From Erythrobacter sp. YJ-T3-07 (GTDB taxonomy: Bacteria; Pseudomonadota; Alphaproteobacteria; Sphingomonadales; Sphingomonadaceae), in assembly GCF_015999305.1 (NCBI RefSeq), contig NZ_JAEAGP010000001.1, forward strand, positions 620,001 to 684,000: 64,000 nucleotides of DNA, read 5' to 3'. How positions within the stretch are numbered: position 1 is the stretch's first letter; the number at the start of each line of letters is the position of its first letter. The position numbers were made by a program, and so were the translations under genes. Shown here one piece after another: positions 1 to 7,690 of this stretch. The notes below the pieces were generated by a model. That model was not told the DNA's origin and searched no databases. It saw nothing but the letters and a program-made list of their open reading frames with translations.

Positions 1-99
1 ATCGCTCGACGCATTGGCGATGTTGTTCGCCGTTACTTCGAGCGCGGCGCGTGCCGCGCGTGCGCCACTGGCGCCGATGGAGAGGAGATCGGAGGCCAT
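1..99 (-). CDS. flgK: Flagellar hook-filament junction protein FlgK (N-terminal fragment)
   Basis: Only the first 33 codons lie in the window; the gene continues past the left edge. The ATG at 99 shares its A with the TAA stop of flgJ (TAATG), so translation is probably coupled. The visible protein begins MASDLLSIGASGARAARAAL and then reads NNIANAS, the N-terminal signature of the axial flagellar rod/hook family, which forms the D0 helix. Being the gene after flgJ makes FlgK, which joins hook to filament, the best call. The identity rests on this short stretch plus gene order. Confidence 0.8.
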   Translation of the reverse strand, partial: MASDLLSIGASGARAARAALEVTANNIANASSD

Positions 100-434
100 T
101 ATCCCTTGTCTTCCGGTTCGGGTTGAGCGGGGAGGAAGCGTTCAAGCTGCCGTTCGATCGCGTCGGCGAAACCGAGCTGGCCCGATTTCGCGGTCAGATC
201 GGCAAAGCGCTCGTCGCGCATCTCGGTGAAGGTATCGTCGCTGCCTTCGAACAGGTCGTTGCCGCCGAAATCGGTCTTGCGCGCGCTGGCCAGCATCTGG
301 CGCAGCAGCACCGCCTCGAACGCCTGCGCCGCCTCGCGCAGCTCGGCGCGTTGATCGGCTGCACCCTCGCGCGGGCCGCCCAGTGGGGTCGGCGCGCGGG
401 TGAGCGAGAAATCCATCGGGGCGAGCGCGCTCAT
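99..434 (-). CDS. flgJ: Flagellar rod-binding protein FlgJ, rod-cap domain only
   Basis: A 111-residue protein matching the N-terminal rod-binding domain of FlgJ (the motif FEAVLLRQMLASAR lies near residue 40). Enterobacterial FlgJ is roughly three times longer because it also carries a C-terminal muramidase. That half is absent here, as in many alphaproteobacteria, and a separate lytic transglycosylase is encoded at 8383-9300. Its ATG at 434 overlaps the flgI stop by ATGA and its stop overlaps flgK by one base. It should act in the periplasm as the cap on which the rod assembles. Confidence 0.88.
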   Translation of the reverse strand: MSALAPMDFSLTRAPTPLGGPREGAADQRAELREAAQAFEAVLLRQMLASARKTDFGGNDLFEGSDDTFTEMRDERFADLTAKSGQLGFADAIERQLERFLPAQPEPEDKG

Positions 435-1528
435 ATCACCACCACCTCGGCGGTCAGCGAACCGGCCTGTTTGAGTGCATCGAGAATGGCGACCAAATCC
501 GCCGGGCTTGCACCCAGCATGTTGAGTGCATCGACCACGTCGGCGAGGTTGGCCCCGCCGGGTAGTGCGGTGACGTAGCCGCCGTTCTGGCGCGCCTCGA
601 TATTGCTGTTCGGTTCCAGCGCGGTCTGCCCGCGAGAGAACGGTGCGGGCTGGACGATCGTCGGGTTCTCGTCGATCCGCACCACCAGGCTGCCGTGGCT
701 CACTGCCGCAGGCGCAAGGCGCACCGCGCTGGAGATCACGATCGTGCCGGTGCGGGAGTTGACGATCACCTTGGCCGCGCGCTCTGCGGGCGTGATGTCG
801 AGCATCTCGATCTCGGCCATCAGCGTGGCGCGGGTATCGGCACCGGGCGGCAGCATCAGCGCCAGCGTCACCGCATCCTCGATCCGCGCCATGCCCGGGA
901 AGCGATCATTGATCGCATCGCGCACGCGGCTGATGGTGAGGAAGTCGGCGTCGAACATGTTCCAGCGCAGCACTTCGCTGAAGTCGAAATTGGTGCTGAC
1001 CGCGCGTTCCACGCTGGCGCCGTCGGAAATGCGGCCCACGGTCGGCACGTTGACGGTCAGCTTGGACCCGTCATTGGCGGAGATGCCGAGACCGCCGACG
1101 GTCAGGTTGCCCTGTGCCATCGCGTAGATCTCTCCATCGGCGCCGTAGAGCGGAGTCATGATCAGCGCGCCACCGCGCAAGGACTTGGCCTTGCCGATGG
1201 TCGACACGGTCACGTCGATCCGCTGCCCGGGCTTGGCGAAGGCGGGCAGGTCGGCAGTGATGATGACGGCGGCGGCGTTCTTCAGCGCCGGATTGACCCC
1301 GGGCGGCAGTTGCAGGCCGAGCCGGCCCGAGACCCCGCGCATCGCCTGGGTCGCGTAGGCGAAATTGTCGTCGCCCGTACCGTCGAGCCCGACCACGATG
1401 CCATAACCGGTCAGCTGGTTGGAGCGGACCGACTGGAACTGGCCGATGTCGCGCACACGCTCTGCAGACGCATTCGCGGGCAGGGCGACGGCGCACAGGG
1501 CGGCGATCAGCAGGAAGAATCGGTTCAT
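431..1528 (-). CDS. flgI: Flagellar P-ring protein FlgI
   Basis: A 365-residue periplasmic protein that forms the P ring around the rod in the peptidoglycan layer. The chosen ATG at 1528 gives a clean signal peptide (MNRFFLLIAALCAVALPANA) followed by the typical start of the mature protein, RVRDIGQFQSVRSNQLTGYG. The open frame extends upstream to 1717, but that extension is charged, overlaps flgH and is not FlgI-like. Length and motifs are normal for FlgI. It overlaps flgJ by four bases (ATGA) and lies 17 bases after flgH, inside the flgB-flgK operon. Confidence 0.95.
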   Translation of the reverse strand: MNRFFLLIAALCAVALPANASAERVRDIGQFQSVRSNQLTGYGIVVGLDGTGDDNFAYATQAMRGVSGRLGLQLPPGVNPALKNAAAVIITADLPAFAKPGQRIDVTVSTIGKAKSLRGGALIMTPLYGADGEIYAMAQGNLTVGGLGISANDGSKLTVNVPTVGRISDGASVERAVSTNFDFSEVLRWNMFDADFLTISRVRDAINDRFPGMARIEDAVTLALMLPPGADTRATLMAEIEMLDITPAERAAKVIVNSRTGTIVISSAVRLAPAAVSHGSLVVRIDENPTIVQPAPFSRGQTALEPNSNIEARQNGGYVTALPGGANLADVVDALNMLGASPADLVAILDALKQAGSLTAEVVVI

Positions 1529-1545
1529 GGCTCTCGGGCTCCGGA

Positions 1546-2217
1546 TCAGAACGGCGAAACGATGGAGAAGAAGCGCGACAGCCAGCCGGGCTTGCCCGCC
1601 CGCTGCACCGCGCCCTTGCCGCTGTAGGCGATCTGCGCGTCGGCCACGCGGATCGAGGCGATGCGGTTGTCCGCGTCGATATCGGCGAGGCGGATGATCC
1701 CCGACAGCTGGACCCATTCCTCGCCCTGGCTGAAGTTCATGACCTTCTCCCCGCGGACCAGCGCGGTGCCGTTCGGGCGGACTTCCGCGATGGTCACGGT
1801 CAGGTCGCCGCGCAGGCTGGAAGTCTGCGCCGCGTTGCCCGCGCCGGTGAAGGAGGCGGCGGCGGAGGCGTTGAGATCGCCCGGGTCGACCGGGATGAAG
1901 TCCGGCAGGTCGAGTCCGGCATTGCCGTCGCGCTGGGTCTTGCCGCTGGTCGCCTTGGTGGTGCTGGTCCGCTCGATCAGGACGATGGTGACGAGGTCGC
2001 CCACGCGTGCGGCGCGGGTGCCGTTGTAGAGCGGGGCGTAGCCCTGGCTCGCCTGATAGATCGCACCGTCATTGCCGTAGGTGACCGCGGCCACCTGCTG
2101 CATCGGCGCGGCGGGCGGCGGGGGCAGCGTGGCGCTGAACCCGGCCGGGCGCGTATCGCCCGCGCACGCGGCGAGCAGCAGGGCGAGCGGCAGGGCGAGG
2201 AGAAGTTTGGTGTTCAT
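1546..2217 (-). CDS. flgH: Flagellar L-ring lipoprotein FlgH
   Basis: A 223-residue outer-membrane lipoprotein that forms the L ring. It begins MNTKLLLALPLALLLAACAG, with a lipobox placing the acylated Cys at residue 18, and contains the conserved segment ARVGDLVTIVLIERT seen in FlgH. A TTG lies immediately before the ATG, but the ATG at 2217 is preferred because it opens a textbook lipoprotein signal. The C-terminal GLIRLADID-type strand (here GIIRLADID) also fits. It lies between flgG and flgI. flgA, which often precedes flgH, is instead in the divergent unit at 7038. Confidence 0.94.
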   Translation of the reverse strand: MNTKLLLALPLALLLAACAGDTRPAGFSATLPPPPAAPMQQVAAVTYGNDGAIYQASQGYAPLYNGTRAARVGDLVTIVLIERTSTTKATSGKTQRDGNAGLDLPDFIPVDPGDLNASAAASFTGAGNAAQTSSLRGDLTVTIAEVRPNGTALVRGEKVMNFSQGEEWVQLSGIIRLADIDADNRIASIRVADAQIAYSGKGAVQRAGKPGWLSRFFSIVSPF

Positions 2218-2241
2218 CAAGGAAGGCCTCGAGCGGTCTGA

Positions 2242-3030
2242 TTAAAGGGTCTGGTTCGCGTTGCGCAGCATCTCGTCGACTGCCGAGACCATCTTCGAAC
2301 TGATTTCGTAGGCGCGCTGGGCCTCGATCATCGCGACCAGTTCTTCCACGATGTTGACGTTGGAGCCTTCCAGCATCCCCTGGCGGATTTGGCCGCGTCC
2401 GCCTTCGCCCGCGATGCCGAGTTCGGCAGCGCCACTGGCGGCGGTTTCGGCGAGGAAGTTGTCGCCGATCGCCTGCAGGCCGGATGGGTTGGTGAAGCGC
2501 GCGATCTGGATCTGGCCCAGCTCGGTCGGTTCGGATTCGCCGTTGATGGTGGCCGACACGGTGCCGTCGGGGGCGATCGCGATTGCGCTCGCGCCTTCGG
2601 GCACGGTGATTTCGGGCTGCACGGCAAAGCCCTGCTGGGTCACCAGCATGCCTTCGGCGGAGCGGGTGAAATTGCCCGCGCGGGTATAGCCGGTGCGGCC
2701 CCCCGGCATGGCGATCTGGAAGAAGCCGTCCCCGTCCAGCGCCAGGTCGAAGGCATTGTTCGTGGTGTCGAGCGTGCCCGCCGTCATGATCTGGCTGGTC
2801 GACTGGACCGCGACGCCGGTGCCCAGGTTCAGGCCGGTGGCATAGGCGGTCTCGCCCGAAGACTTCTGCCCGGCCACCCGCGCATCCTGATAGGCGAGCG
2901 TCGCGAAATTGGCGCGGTCGCGCTTGAAGCCAGTGGTGCCGACGTTGGCCAGGTTGTTGGCGATGACACGCATGCGCGCGTCCTGGGCCTCGAGCCCGGT
3001 ACGGGCGACCTGGAGTGCGGATGTGGGCAT
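2242..3030 (-). CDS. flgG: Flagellar distal rod protein FlgG
   Basis: A 262-residue axial protein of normal length for FlgG. The N-terminus has the rod/hook signature ANNLANVGTTGFKRDRANF and the C-terminus has VEELVAMIEAQRAYE, which together form the D0 coiled coil. These two ends are typical for FlgG, the distal rod between the proximal rod and the hook. It is exported through the flagellar type III apparatus and so has no Sec signal. It follows flgF with a 17-base gap in the flgB-flgK operon. Confidence 0.94.
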   Translation of the reverse strand: MPTSALQVARTGLEAQDARMRVIANNLANVGTTGFKRDRANFATLAYQDARVAGQKSSGETAYATGLNLGTGVAVQSTSQIMTAGTLDTTNNAFDLALDGDGFFQIAMPGGRTGYTRAGNFTRSAEGMLVTQQGFAVQPEITVPEGASAIAIAPDGTVSATINGESEPTELGQIQIARFTNPSGLQAIGDNFLAETAASGAAELGIAGEGGRGQIRQGMLEGSNVNIVEELVAMIEAQRAYEISSKMVSAVDEMLRNANQTL

Positions 3031-3047
3031 GTCCTTAAATCCTCTAG

Positions 3048-3788
3048 TTAGGTAAGACGCATGAGCTGTGCGCCGCTCTCGTCGAGCTGGCGCGCGGTCG
3101 ACACGAGTTTGGAGCGCATGGCGAAGAGGCGCTGCTCTTCGATCATCGCGACCAGCACTTCGGTCGGCTTCACATTGGATTGTTCGAGCGCGCCGGAGTG
3201 GACCCGCGCTTCCTCATCGAGGGGGAGGATCCCGCCGCCTTCGACCCGGAACAGACCGTCCAGCCCCTTGGCGATGGGCGAACCTTCCCAGCTCGCCAGC
3301 TTGATCCGACCCACTTCGGCGGGCGGCGCTTCGGGCGCGTCGGGATCGCTGCGGGTCACCGTGCCGTCTTCGGAAATGGAAATGCGGCCACCCGGCGGGA
3401 CCGTGATCGGTCCCGTGTCCCCCAACACCGGGTGGCCGTCCCCCGTCACCAGCAGCCCGGTCGCGGAGATCGAGAGGTCTCCGCGGCGCGTATAGGCTTC
3501 GGTGCCGTCGTCTGCCTGTACCGCCATCAGCGACTTGGTCGCGATGGCGAGGTCGAGATCGCGGCCGGTCTCGATAACTTCGCCGCCCGTCATATCCGCA
3601 CCGGTCACCCGCGCGACCTGCATCGATCGCGCCTCGTTCGGGTGCCCTTCGATGGTCATCGCGCGCTGTTGGATCAGTTCGGCCCGGAACCCCAGCGTAT
3701 CGGTGTTCGCCATGTTGCTGGCGATCGCCCGCTGGCGGTCCATCGAGGCCTGCATGCCCGAAAGCGCAGTGTAGATCAGGCGGTCCAT
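3048..3788 (-). CDS. flgF: Flagellar proximal rod protein FlgF
   Basis: A 246-residue axial rod protein. The N-terminus MDRLIYTALSGMQASMDRQR and the motif SNMANTDTLGFRAE, together with a C-terminal VLVAMIEEQRLFA, place it in the FlgF branch of the rod/hook family (FlgF proteins characteristically begin MDRLIY). It is slightly shorter than FlgG, as expected. It follows flgE after only four bases. Its role is to form part of the proximal rod beneath FlgG. Confidence 0.93.
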   Translation of the reverse strand: MDRLIYTALSGMQASMDRQRAIASNMANTDTLGFRAELIQQRAMTIEGHPNEARSMQVARVTGADMTGGEVIETGRDLDLAIATKSLMAVQADDGTEAYTRRGDLSISATGLLVTGDGHPVLGDTGPITVPPGGRISISEDGTVTRSDPDAPEAPPAEVGRIKLASWEGSPIAKGLDGLFRVEGGGILPLDEEARVHSGALEQSNVKPTEVLVAMIEEQRLFAMRSKLVSTARQLDESGAQLMRLT

Positions 3789-3792
3789 CGGA

Positions 3793-4602
3793 TCAGGTCC
3801 GCAGGTTCATGACGGTCTGCGAGATCTGGGTCGCGGTGTCGATCGCCTTCGCATTGGCCTGGAAATTGCGCTGCGCGGTGATCAGGCCGACCAGTTCCTC
3901 GGCAATATCGACGTTCGAGCGCTCCAGCGAGCCCGACAGCAGCGCGCCGTACTGGCCATTGCCCGGTTCGCCGTAGCTGGCGGCACCAGAAAAGCCGGTT
4001 GATTCCCAGTTGGACGAGCCGACGGGCTTGAGGCCGTTGGGGGCCATGAAGGTCGCCAGGGCGACCATGCCCACGGGTTCGTTCGAACCATCGGCGTAGG
4101 ATGCGCGGATCACCCCGTCGCTGCCGACCGTGACCCCGGCATATTCGGCACCGGCGGCGTTGGTCACCGGAATCTGGACATCCTGCAGAGCGTTCGAGGT
4201 CGGATCGCCATTGGCATCGACCGCGTAGGCCTGCAGACGGTTACCGTCATTGTCGACGATCCCGCCGCTCTCGTTGATCGTGAACGAGCCTGCGCGGGTA
4301 TACAGCGTGCCGCCGTTCTCGCCGCGCATGGTGAAGAAGCCGTCGCCGGTGATCGCCATGTCGAGCGCGGAGCCGGTCTGTTCGATCGGACCGAGCGAGA
4401 AGTTCTGCGTGATCGCCTCGACCGAAGAGCCGATGCCCTGGATCGTGCGCGGGTTGCTGAGCGCGGACCCGGCGACGATTTCGGCAAATTCGGTGCGCCC
4501 GCGCTTGAACCCGTAGGTTTCCGAGTTGGCGATGTTGTGCGCGATCGTGCCGAGCGAGGACTGCGCGTTCTTGAGGCCGTTGAGCGAGGTATAGAAGGAC
4601 AT
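3793..4602 (-). CDS. flgE: Flagellar hook protein FlgE, short form
   Basis: A 269-residue hook subunit beginning MSFYTSLNGLKNAQ, with the axial motif AHNIANSETYGFKRGR and the C-terminal LVGLITAQRNFQANAK characteristic of FlgE. Enterobacterial FlgE has about 400 residues, so this version lacks much of the variable outer domain while keeping both D0 ends. Position directly after flgD supports FlgE rather than another rod protein. The product would form the curved hook outside the cell. Confidence 0.9.
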   Translation of the reverse strand: MSFYTSLNGLKNAQSSLGTIAHNIANSETYGFKRGRTEFAEIVAGSALSNPRTIQGIGSSVEAITQNFSLGPIEQTGSALDMAITGDGFFTMRGENGGTLYTRAGSFTINESGGIVDNDGNRLQAYAVDANGDPTSNALQDVQIPVTNAAGAEYAGVTVGSDGVIRASYADGSNEPVGMVALATFMAPNGLKPVGSSNWESTGFSGAASYGEPGNGQYGALLSGSLERSNVDIAEELVGLITAQRNFQANAKAIDTATQISQTVMNLRT

Positions 4603-4617
4603 GTGAAGGCTCCCTTG

Positions 4618-4926
4618 TTAGGCGTCGTTCGCGGCCGGGCTTGCGCCGTCGACCCCGGTGGCTGCGATCAGCGCGTCGAGCTTCTCGACGATCTTCTCCA
4701 GCGTGGTGTTGGTTTCGGCAGTGCCGGCGAGCGAGGAGAACTGCGCCATCTGCGCCAGCATCTCCTTGTTATCGACCGGGTCGAACGGGTCCTGCTGCTG
4801 CATCTGCACAGTCAGCAGGCGCAGGAAATCACCCTGGCCCAGCTGGTCCATGGTGCGACCCTGGGTGTTGGTGTTCGGTGTGCTCGAGGCGGCGGCCGCG
4901 CTCGCAAATGGGTTCACGCTGGTCAT
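4618..4926 (-). CDS. flgD: Flagellar hook-capping protein FlgD, N-terminal domain only
   Basis: A 102-residue protein that keeps the FlgD N-terminal region (FLRLLTVQMQQQDPFDPVDN, then MAQFSSL) needed for hook assembly and export. The C-terminal Ig-like/tudor domains of the usual 220-230 residue FlgD are absent. It starts at an ATG overlapping the flgC stop (ATGA) and precedes flgE by 15 bases. The product is expected to be a temporary scaffold at the tip of the growing hook. The truncation is a real stop codon in an intact operon, not an obvious frameshift. Confidence 0.85.
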   Translation of the reverse strand: MTSVNPFASAAAASSTPNTNTQGRTMDQLGQGDFLRLLTVQMQQQDPFDPVDNKEMLAQMAQFSSLAGTAETNTTLEKIVEKLDALIAATGVDGASPAANDA

Positions 4927-5345
4927 TTCATCCTCATCGTTTCGAGCATCAGCTGCTTGGCGGTGGACATGGCTTCGACCATGTTGCTGTACTGGCGCGA
5001 GGCTTCGAGCATCTCGATCATCTCGGCGTTCTCATCGACCGGCGCTTCCCACACGTCGCCGTTCTCGTCGGCGAGCGGGTGGCCGGGATCGTGGCGGCGT
5101 ACGGGCGCGGTGTCGGAGCGTACGACGCGGTCGACACGGACCGAGCTGAGCCCGCTCTGCTTGTCGAGTTCCTCGGCAAAGACCGTGCGGATCGGGCGGT
5201 AGGCTTCGTCCGCAGAGCCCGCGACGCTGCCCGCATTGGCGAGGTTGGACGCGGCGGCGTTCATCCGGACCATCTGCGCGGACATCGCGCGGTAGCCCAT
5301 CTGGAACATGCTCATCGGCGCGTTGGTGTTTCCCGGCATGGTCAT
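4923..5345 (-). CDS. flgC: Flagellar proximal rod protein FlgC
   Basis: A 140-residue rod protein. The ATG at 5345 overlaps the flgB stop by ATGA; a longer open frame reaching 6068 is only upstream read-through. The N-terminal helix contains MNAAASNLANAGSV and the C-terminal helix ends with YSNMVEAMSTAKQLMLETMR, the standard FlgC end. The central part carries RTVFAEEL, as in FlgC. It forms the proximal rod with FlgB and FlgF. Confidence 0.92.
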   Translation of the reverse strand: MTMPGNTNAPMSMFQMGYRAMSAQMVRMNAAASNLANAGSVAGSADEAYRPIRTVFAEELDKQSGLSSVRVDRVVRSDTAPVRRHDPGHPLADENGDVWEAPVDENAEMIEMLEASRQYSNMVEAMSTAKQLMLETMRMK

Positions 5346-5689
5346 TCGCCCCTGATCGCTCGGGTCAGCGTTTCGACGCGACCCTTCAGGAACCCGAGCG
5401 TGGCGGTGTAGGCGACCGCATTCTCTGCAAACGCGGCCTGTTCGGTCCCCATCTCGACGGTGTTGCCGTCGAGGCTGGCCATGGTGGGAATGCGATAGAC
5501 GGTGGCGCGCTGGGCGGCGCTTTCGCTTTCGCTGCCCGCCAGGCGCGCCTGCAGCGCGGCACCGAAATCGATGTCGCGCGCCTTGTACCCGGGAGTGCCG
5601 GCATTGGCGATGTTGGAGCCGAGCACGGCCATGCGTTGCGCACGGACTTCCAGCGCTGCTCCATGGATGCCGAAAAGGCCCTCGTTCAT
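5342..5689 (-). CDS. flgB: Flagellar proximal rod protein FlgB
   Basis: A 115-residue rod protein, first gene of the operon. I start it at the ATG at 5689 because a GGAG lies nine bases upstream; an in-frame GTG at 5704 would add five residues. The family motif GSNIANAGTPGYKARDIDF is intact near residue 30. A perfect sigma-54 promoter lies about 40 bases upstream on the same strand, giving a leader of roughly 28 bases. FlgB is the rod subunit closest to the MS ring. Confidence 0.92.
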   Translation of the reverse strand: MNEGLFGIHGAALEVRAQRMAVLGSNIANAGTPGYKARDIDFGAALQARLAGSESESAAQRATVYRIPTMASLDGNTVEMGTEQAAFAENAVAYTATLGFLKGRVETLTRAIRGE

Positions 5690-5727
5690 TGCAATCGTCT
5701 CCACGCCTTCGTGTGTCGCTCACAGTA

Positions 5728-5743
5728 AGCAAGGGGCGTGCCA
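5728..5743 (-). promoter_or_regulatory. Sigma-54 promoter of the flgB-flgK operon
   Basis: Read on the minus strand the sequence is TGGCAC, five bases, TTGCT, an exact match to the -24/-12 consensus TGGCAC-N5-TTGCW. Transcription would start near 5717, some 28 bases before the flgB ATG. Sigma-54 control of middle flagellar genes is established in Caulobacter and many other bacteria. It requires an enhancer-binding activator, which is not encoded in this window. Confidence 0.85.
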
Positions 5744-5865
5744 ACTTGTACGAAAGGCGCAGAAACGCGGGGCTTGCCGGGTGGGGCGGCAAGCGATTGC
5801 CGGTTGGCGGCAAAAATCGGGCGCTCAACCCTGAAACCGCGCGAAACCCTGCCGTTCTTGTTGCC

Positions 5866-6552
5866 GTGAACACGATTGCGACATTTCTCGACCACTGGTT
5901 CGACCCCGCCTCGCTGGGAATCGTGCTGGGCGGCACCTTGCTGGCGACACTGCTGCGCTGCGGGCTGGCCGAGACGCGGCTGGCGCTGGCGAAGATCGCC
6001 GCGCTTGCTGCGCGACCCTTCGATCCCGACCGCGCCCGCGCGCAGATGGCGCGGCAGATTCGCGACATTGCGAAAGAGGGTTTCGTGCGCGCGGAGCCGG
6101 TCCAGTTCGGCGATGGCGAGTTCGACCATCTTGCCGACGTGCTGATCAGCCGCCGCTCGATCGACGCGCTGCATGGCGAGCATCAGGAGCAGACGCGAAC
6201 CCGCGTCGAGGCGGCACAAACCGCGGTGCATGTGCTGGGCCAGGCGGCGGAGCTGGCGCCCGTGCTGGGCCTCGCGGGCACGCTGGTCGCGCTGGGCACG
6301 ATGACACCCGATGGCTCCGCTGGCGGGATGACCGGCGCGATTGCGATGGCGGTGGTCACTACGCTCTACGGGATTGCCGCTGCGAACTTCCTGTTCAGCC
6401 CGCTCGCCGCCGCGATCGAGCGCCGCTCCGCGCGGGAGGAACGCGACCGTCAGGCGGTGCTCGATTGGCTCGAAAACGGGGTTCGCGCGGCGGCCCCGCG
6501 ACCGGTGGCCGATCCGCCCAGTGCGCGCCGCATCTTGCGGGAAGTGGTGTGA
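5866..6552 (+). CDS. MotA/ExbB-family proton channel protein, flagellar stator-like
   Basis: About 228 residues from a GTG at 5866. The start is uncertain: no Shine-Dalgarno is evident and the frame stays open upstream to 5689, but that extension is not hydrophobic or family-like. Membrane segments are visible near residues 15-33 and around two later stretches, AELAPVLGLAGTLVALGTM and GAIAMAVVTTLYGIAAANF. The latter two match the conserved last two helices of MotA/TolQ/ExbB. Only one N-terminal helix is seen, so the protein looks three-helix like ExbB rather than four-helix like E. coli MotA. It overlaps its partner gene by GTGA. The flagellar setting suggests a stator. Confidence 0.72.
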   Translation: MNTIATFLDHWFDPASLGIVLGGTLLATLLRCGLAETRLALAKIAALAARPFDPDRARAQMARQIRDIAKEGFVRAEPVQFGDGEFDHLADVLISRRSIDALHGEHQEQTRTRVEAAQTAVHVLGQAAELAPVLGLAGTLVALGTMTPDGSAGGMTGAIAMAVVTTLYGIAAANFLFSPLAAAIERRSAREERDRQAVLDWLENGVRAAAPRPVADPPSARRILREVV

Positions 6553-6983
6553 GCATTCGCGGTCTCACCGGCTGGCAGACCTCGCTGGCGGATCTCTCGC
6601 TGATCCTGTTCGCGGTGGTCGCTGCGTCCTATCGCGGGGACCCGGCAGAGGAGGCTGTGCCGAGGCCCGAGGAGGTCGAGCAGGCACTAGACGTCGCGCT
6701 CGGTCAGCCGATGGCGGTGTTCCGCCCGGGCGGCGATGCCGATCTGACCCGCTGGCTCTCCGCGCAGGAGCTCGACGAGGGCGCGCTCGCGACGGTGATC
6801 GTGCGCCATCGGCCCGGCAGTGCGGCGCGTGCGGCGAGCGAGGCCGCGCTCCTCGCGGATGAGATCGAGCGGGCGGGCCATCATGCGCGGTTGGTGGTCG
6901 AAACCTCCGCTGCGCCGGAAACGCTGGTGACGATCGCCCACGACCGGCCCGATTATGGCACGGAAATTGCAGATACGCGGTGA
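6549..6983 (+). CDS. Short MotB/ExbD-like partner protein in the flagellar cluster
   Basis: A 144-residue protein starting at a GTG inside the stop of the MotA-like gene (GTGA). A single N-terminal membrane helix begins LADLSLILFAVVAASY, with an Asp (residue 15) at its cytoplasmic edge, placed like the proton-carrying Asp of MotB/ExbD. The remaining 115 residues contain AVFRPGGDADLTRWL and an alternating beta/alpha pattern, suggesting a degenerate OmpA-like fold. The usual peptidoglycan-binding signature (HTD...N..LS..RA) is not visible. The gene is too short for a standard MotB. A sigma-54 promoter for flgA lies inside its last codons. Function as a stator subunit is inferred from context. 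Confidence 0.6.
   Translation: MSIRGLTGWQTSLADLSLILFAVVAASYRGDPAEEAVPRPEEVEQALDVALGQPMAVFRPGGDADLTRWLSAQELDEGALATVIVRHRPGSAARAASEAALLADEIERAGHHARLVVETSAAPETLVTIAHDRPDYGTEIADTR
6956..6971 (+). promoter_or_regulatory. Sigma-54 promoter of flgA, inside the upstream gene
   Basis: TGGCAC, five bases, TTGCA is a perfect match to the -24/-12 consensus. It lies within the last codons of the MotB-like gene. The expected start is near 6982, giving flgA a leader of about 56 bases. The downstream flgM and flgN-like genes could be read from it as well. Confidence 0.8.
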
Positions 6984-7037
6984 ATAGAGGTGGGCGCGTC
7001 GCCCGCCGCGACATGCCAGACCCGGAGCACTGCGATC

Positions 7038-7568
7038 ATGCCCAAGCTTTACCCCCTGTTTGCCGGCGGCCTGCTGGCCGCAATCGCTGCCGCATCCCCG
7101 GCCAGCGCCAGCGGGCCGATGGACCCGGCGGCGATCGACCGGGCGGTGATGGAATTCACCGGCGCCGGGATCGGCCAGCCGGGCGGCGCGCGCCTGCCCG
7201 TCGACCGGCGGATGCGCCTGAATGCCTGCGGCACGCCGCTACAGCTCGAATGGTTCGGCAAGAACCGCGACAGCGTGCAGGTGCTGTGCCCCGACGCCGG
7301 CTGGCGGATATACGTGGCGGTATCGCAGGGCGCGCAGCAGGCCGCGCAGGCCGATCAGCCGGGCAGCGGAGAGATCGTGGTCAGCCGGGGCGAGACCGTG
7401 GCGATCGTGGTCGAGGGCGGTGGCTTCTCGCTCTCGCGCCAGGCGGTCGCGCTGGAAGAAGGCGCGATCGGATCGTGGATCAAGGTCCGCCCGGCGCAGG
7501 ACAAAAAGGCCGAACCGCTGCGCGCGCAGGTCGTCCGCCCCGGTCAGGTCGCCGTTCGCCTGCGCTGA
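7038..7568 (+). CDS. flgA: Flagellar basal-body P-ring chaperone FlgA
   Basis: A 176-residue periplasmic protein. The ATG at 7038 has a CGGAG about ten bases upstream and opens a signal peptide (MPKLYPLFAGGLLAAIAAAS). The C-terminal half looks like a SAF domain: SRGETVAIVVEGGGFSLSRQ, then GAIGSWIKVR, as in FlgA, which assists P-ring assembly. Length fits alphaproteobacterial FlgA. It stands apart from its client flgI, in the divergent transcription unit, under its own sigma-54 promoter. Confidence 0.88.
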   Translation: MPKLYPLFAGGLLAAIAAASPASASGPMDPAAIDRAVMEFTGAGIGQPGGARLPVDRRMRLNACGTPLQLEWFGKNRDSVQVLCPDAGWRIYVAVSQGAQQAAQADQPGSGEIVVSRGETVAIVVEGGGFSLSRQAVALEEGAIGSWIKVRPAQDKKAEPLRAQVVRPGQVAVRLR

Positions 7569-7613
7569 AATGCGCGCGTTTTCAGCACGCTGAGAAAAAA
7601 GTTTCGCGGCCCT

Positions 7614-7639
7614 TAAAGCCATTGCGCAGGTGCCGTTCT
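7614..7639 (+). promoter_or_regulatory. Possible sigma-28 promoter before flgM
   Basis: TAAAGCCA, ten bases, GCCGTTCT resembles the sigma-28 consensus TAAAGTTT-N11-GCCGATAA, with one base less spacing and mismatches in the -10 element. It lies in the 122-base gap between flgA and flgM. FliA-dependent flgM transcription is known in enterics. The match here is only partial. Confidence 0.3.
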
Positions 7640-7690
7640 AGAGTGTGAAGCGGCCGTTCCATCGAGCGGCCATGAGGAAGGACACAAGCA

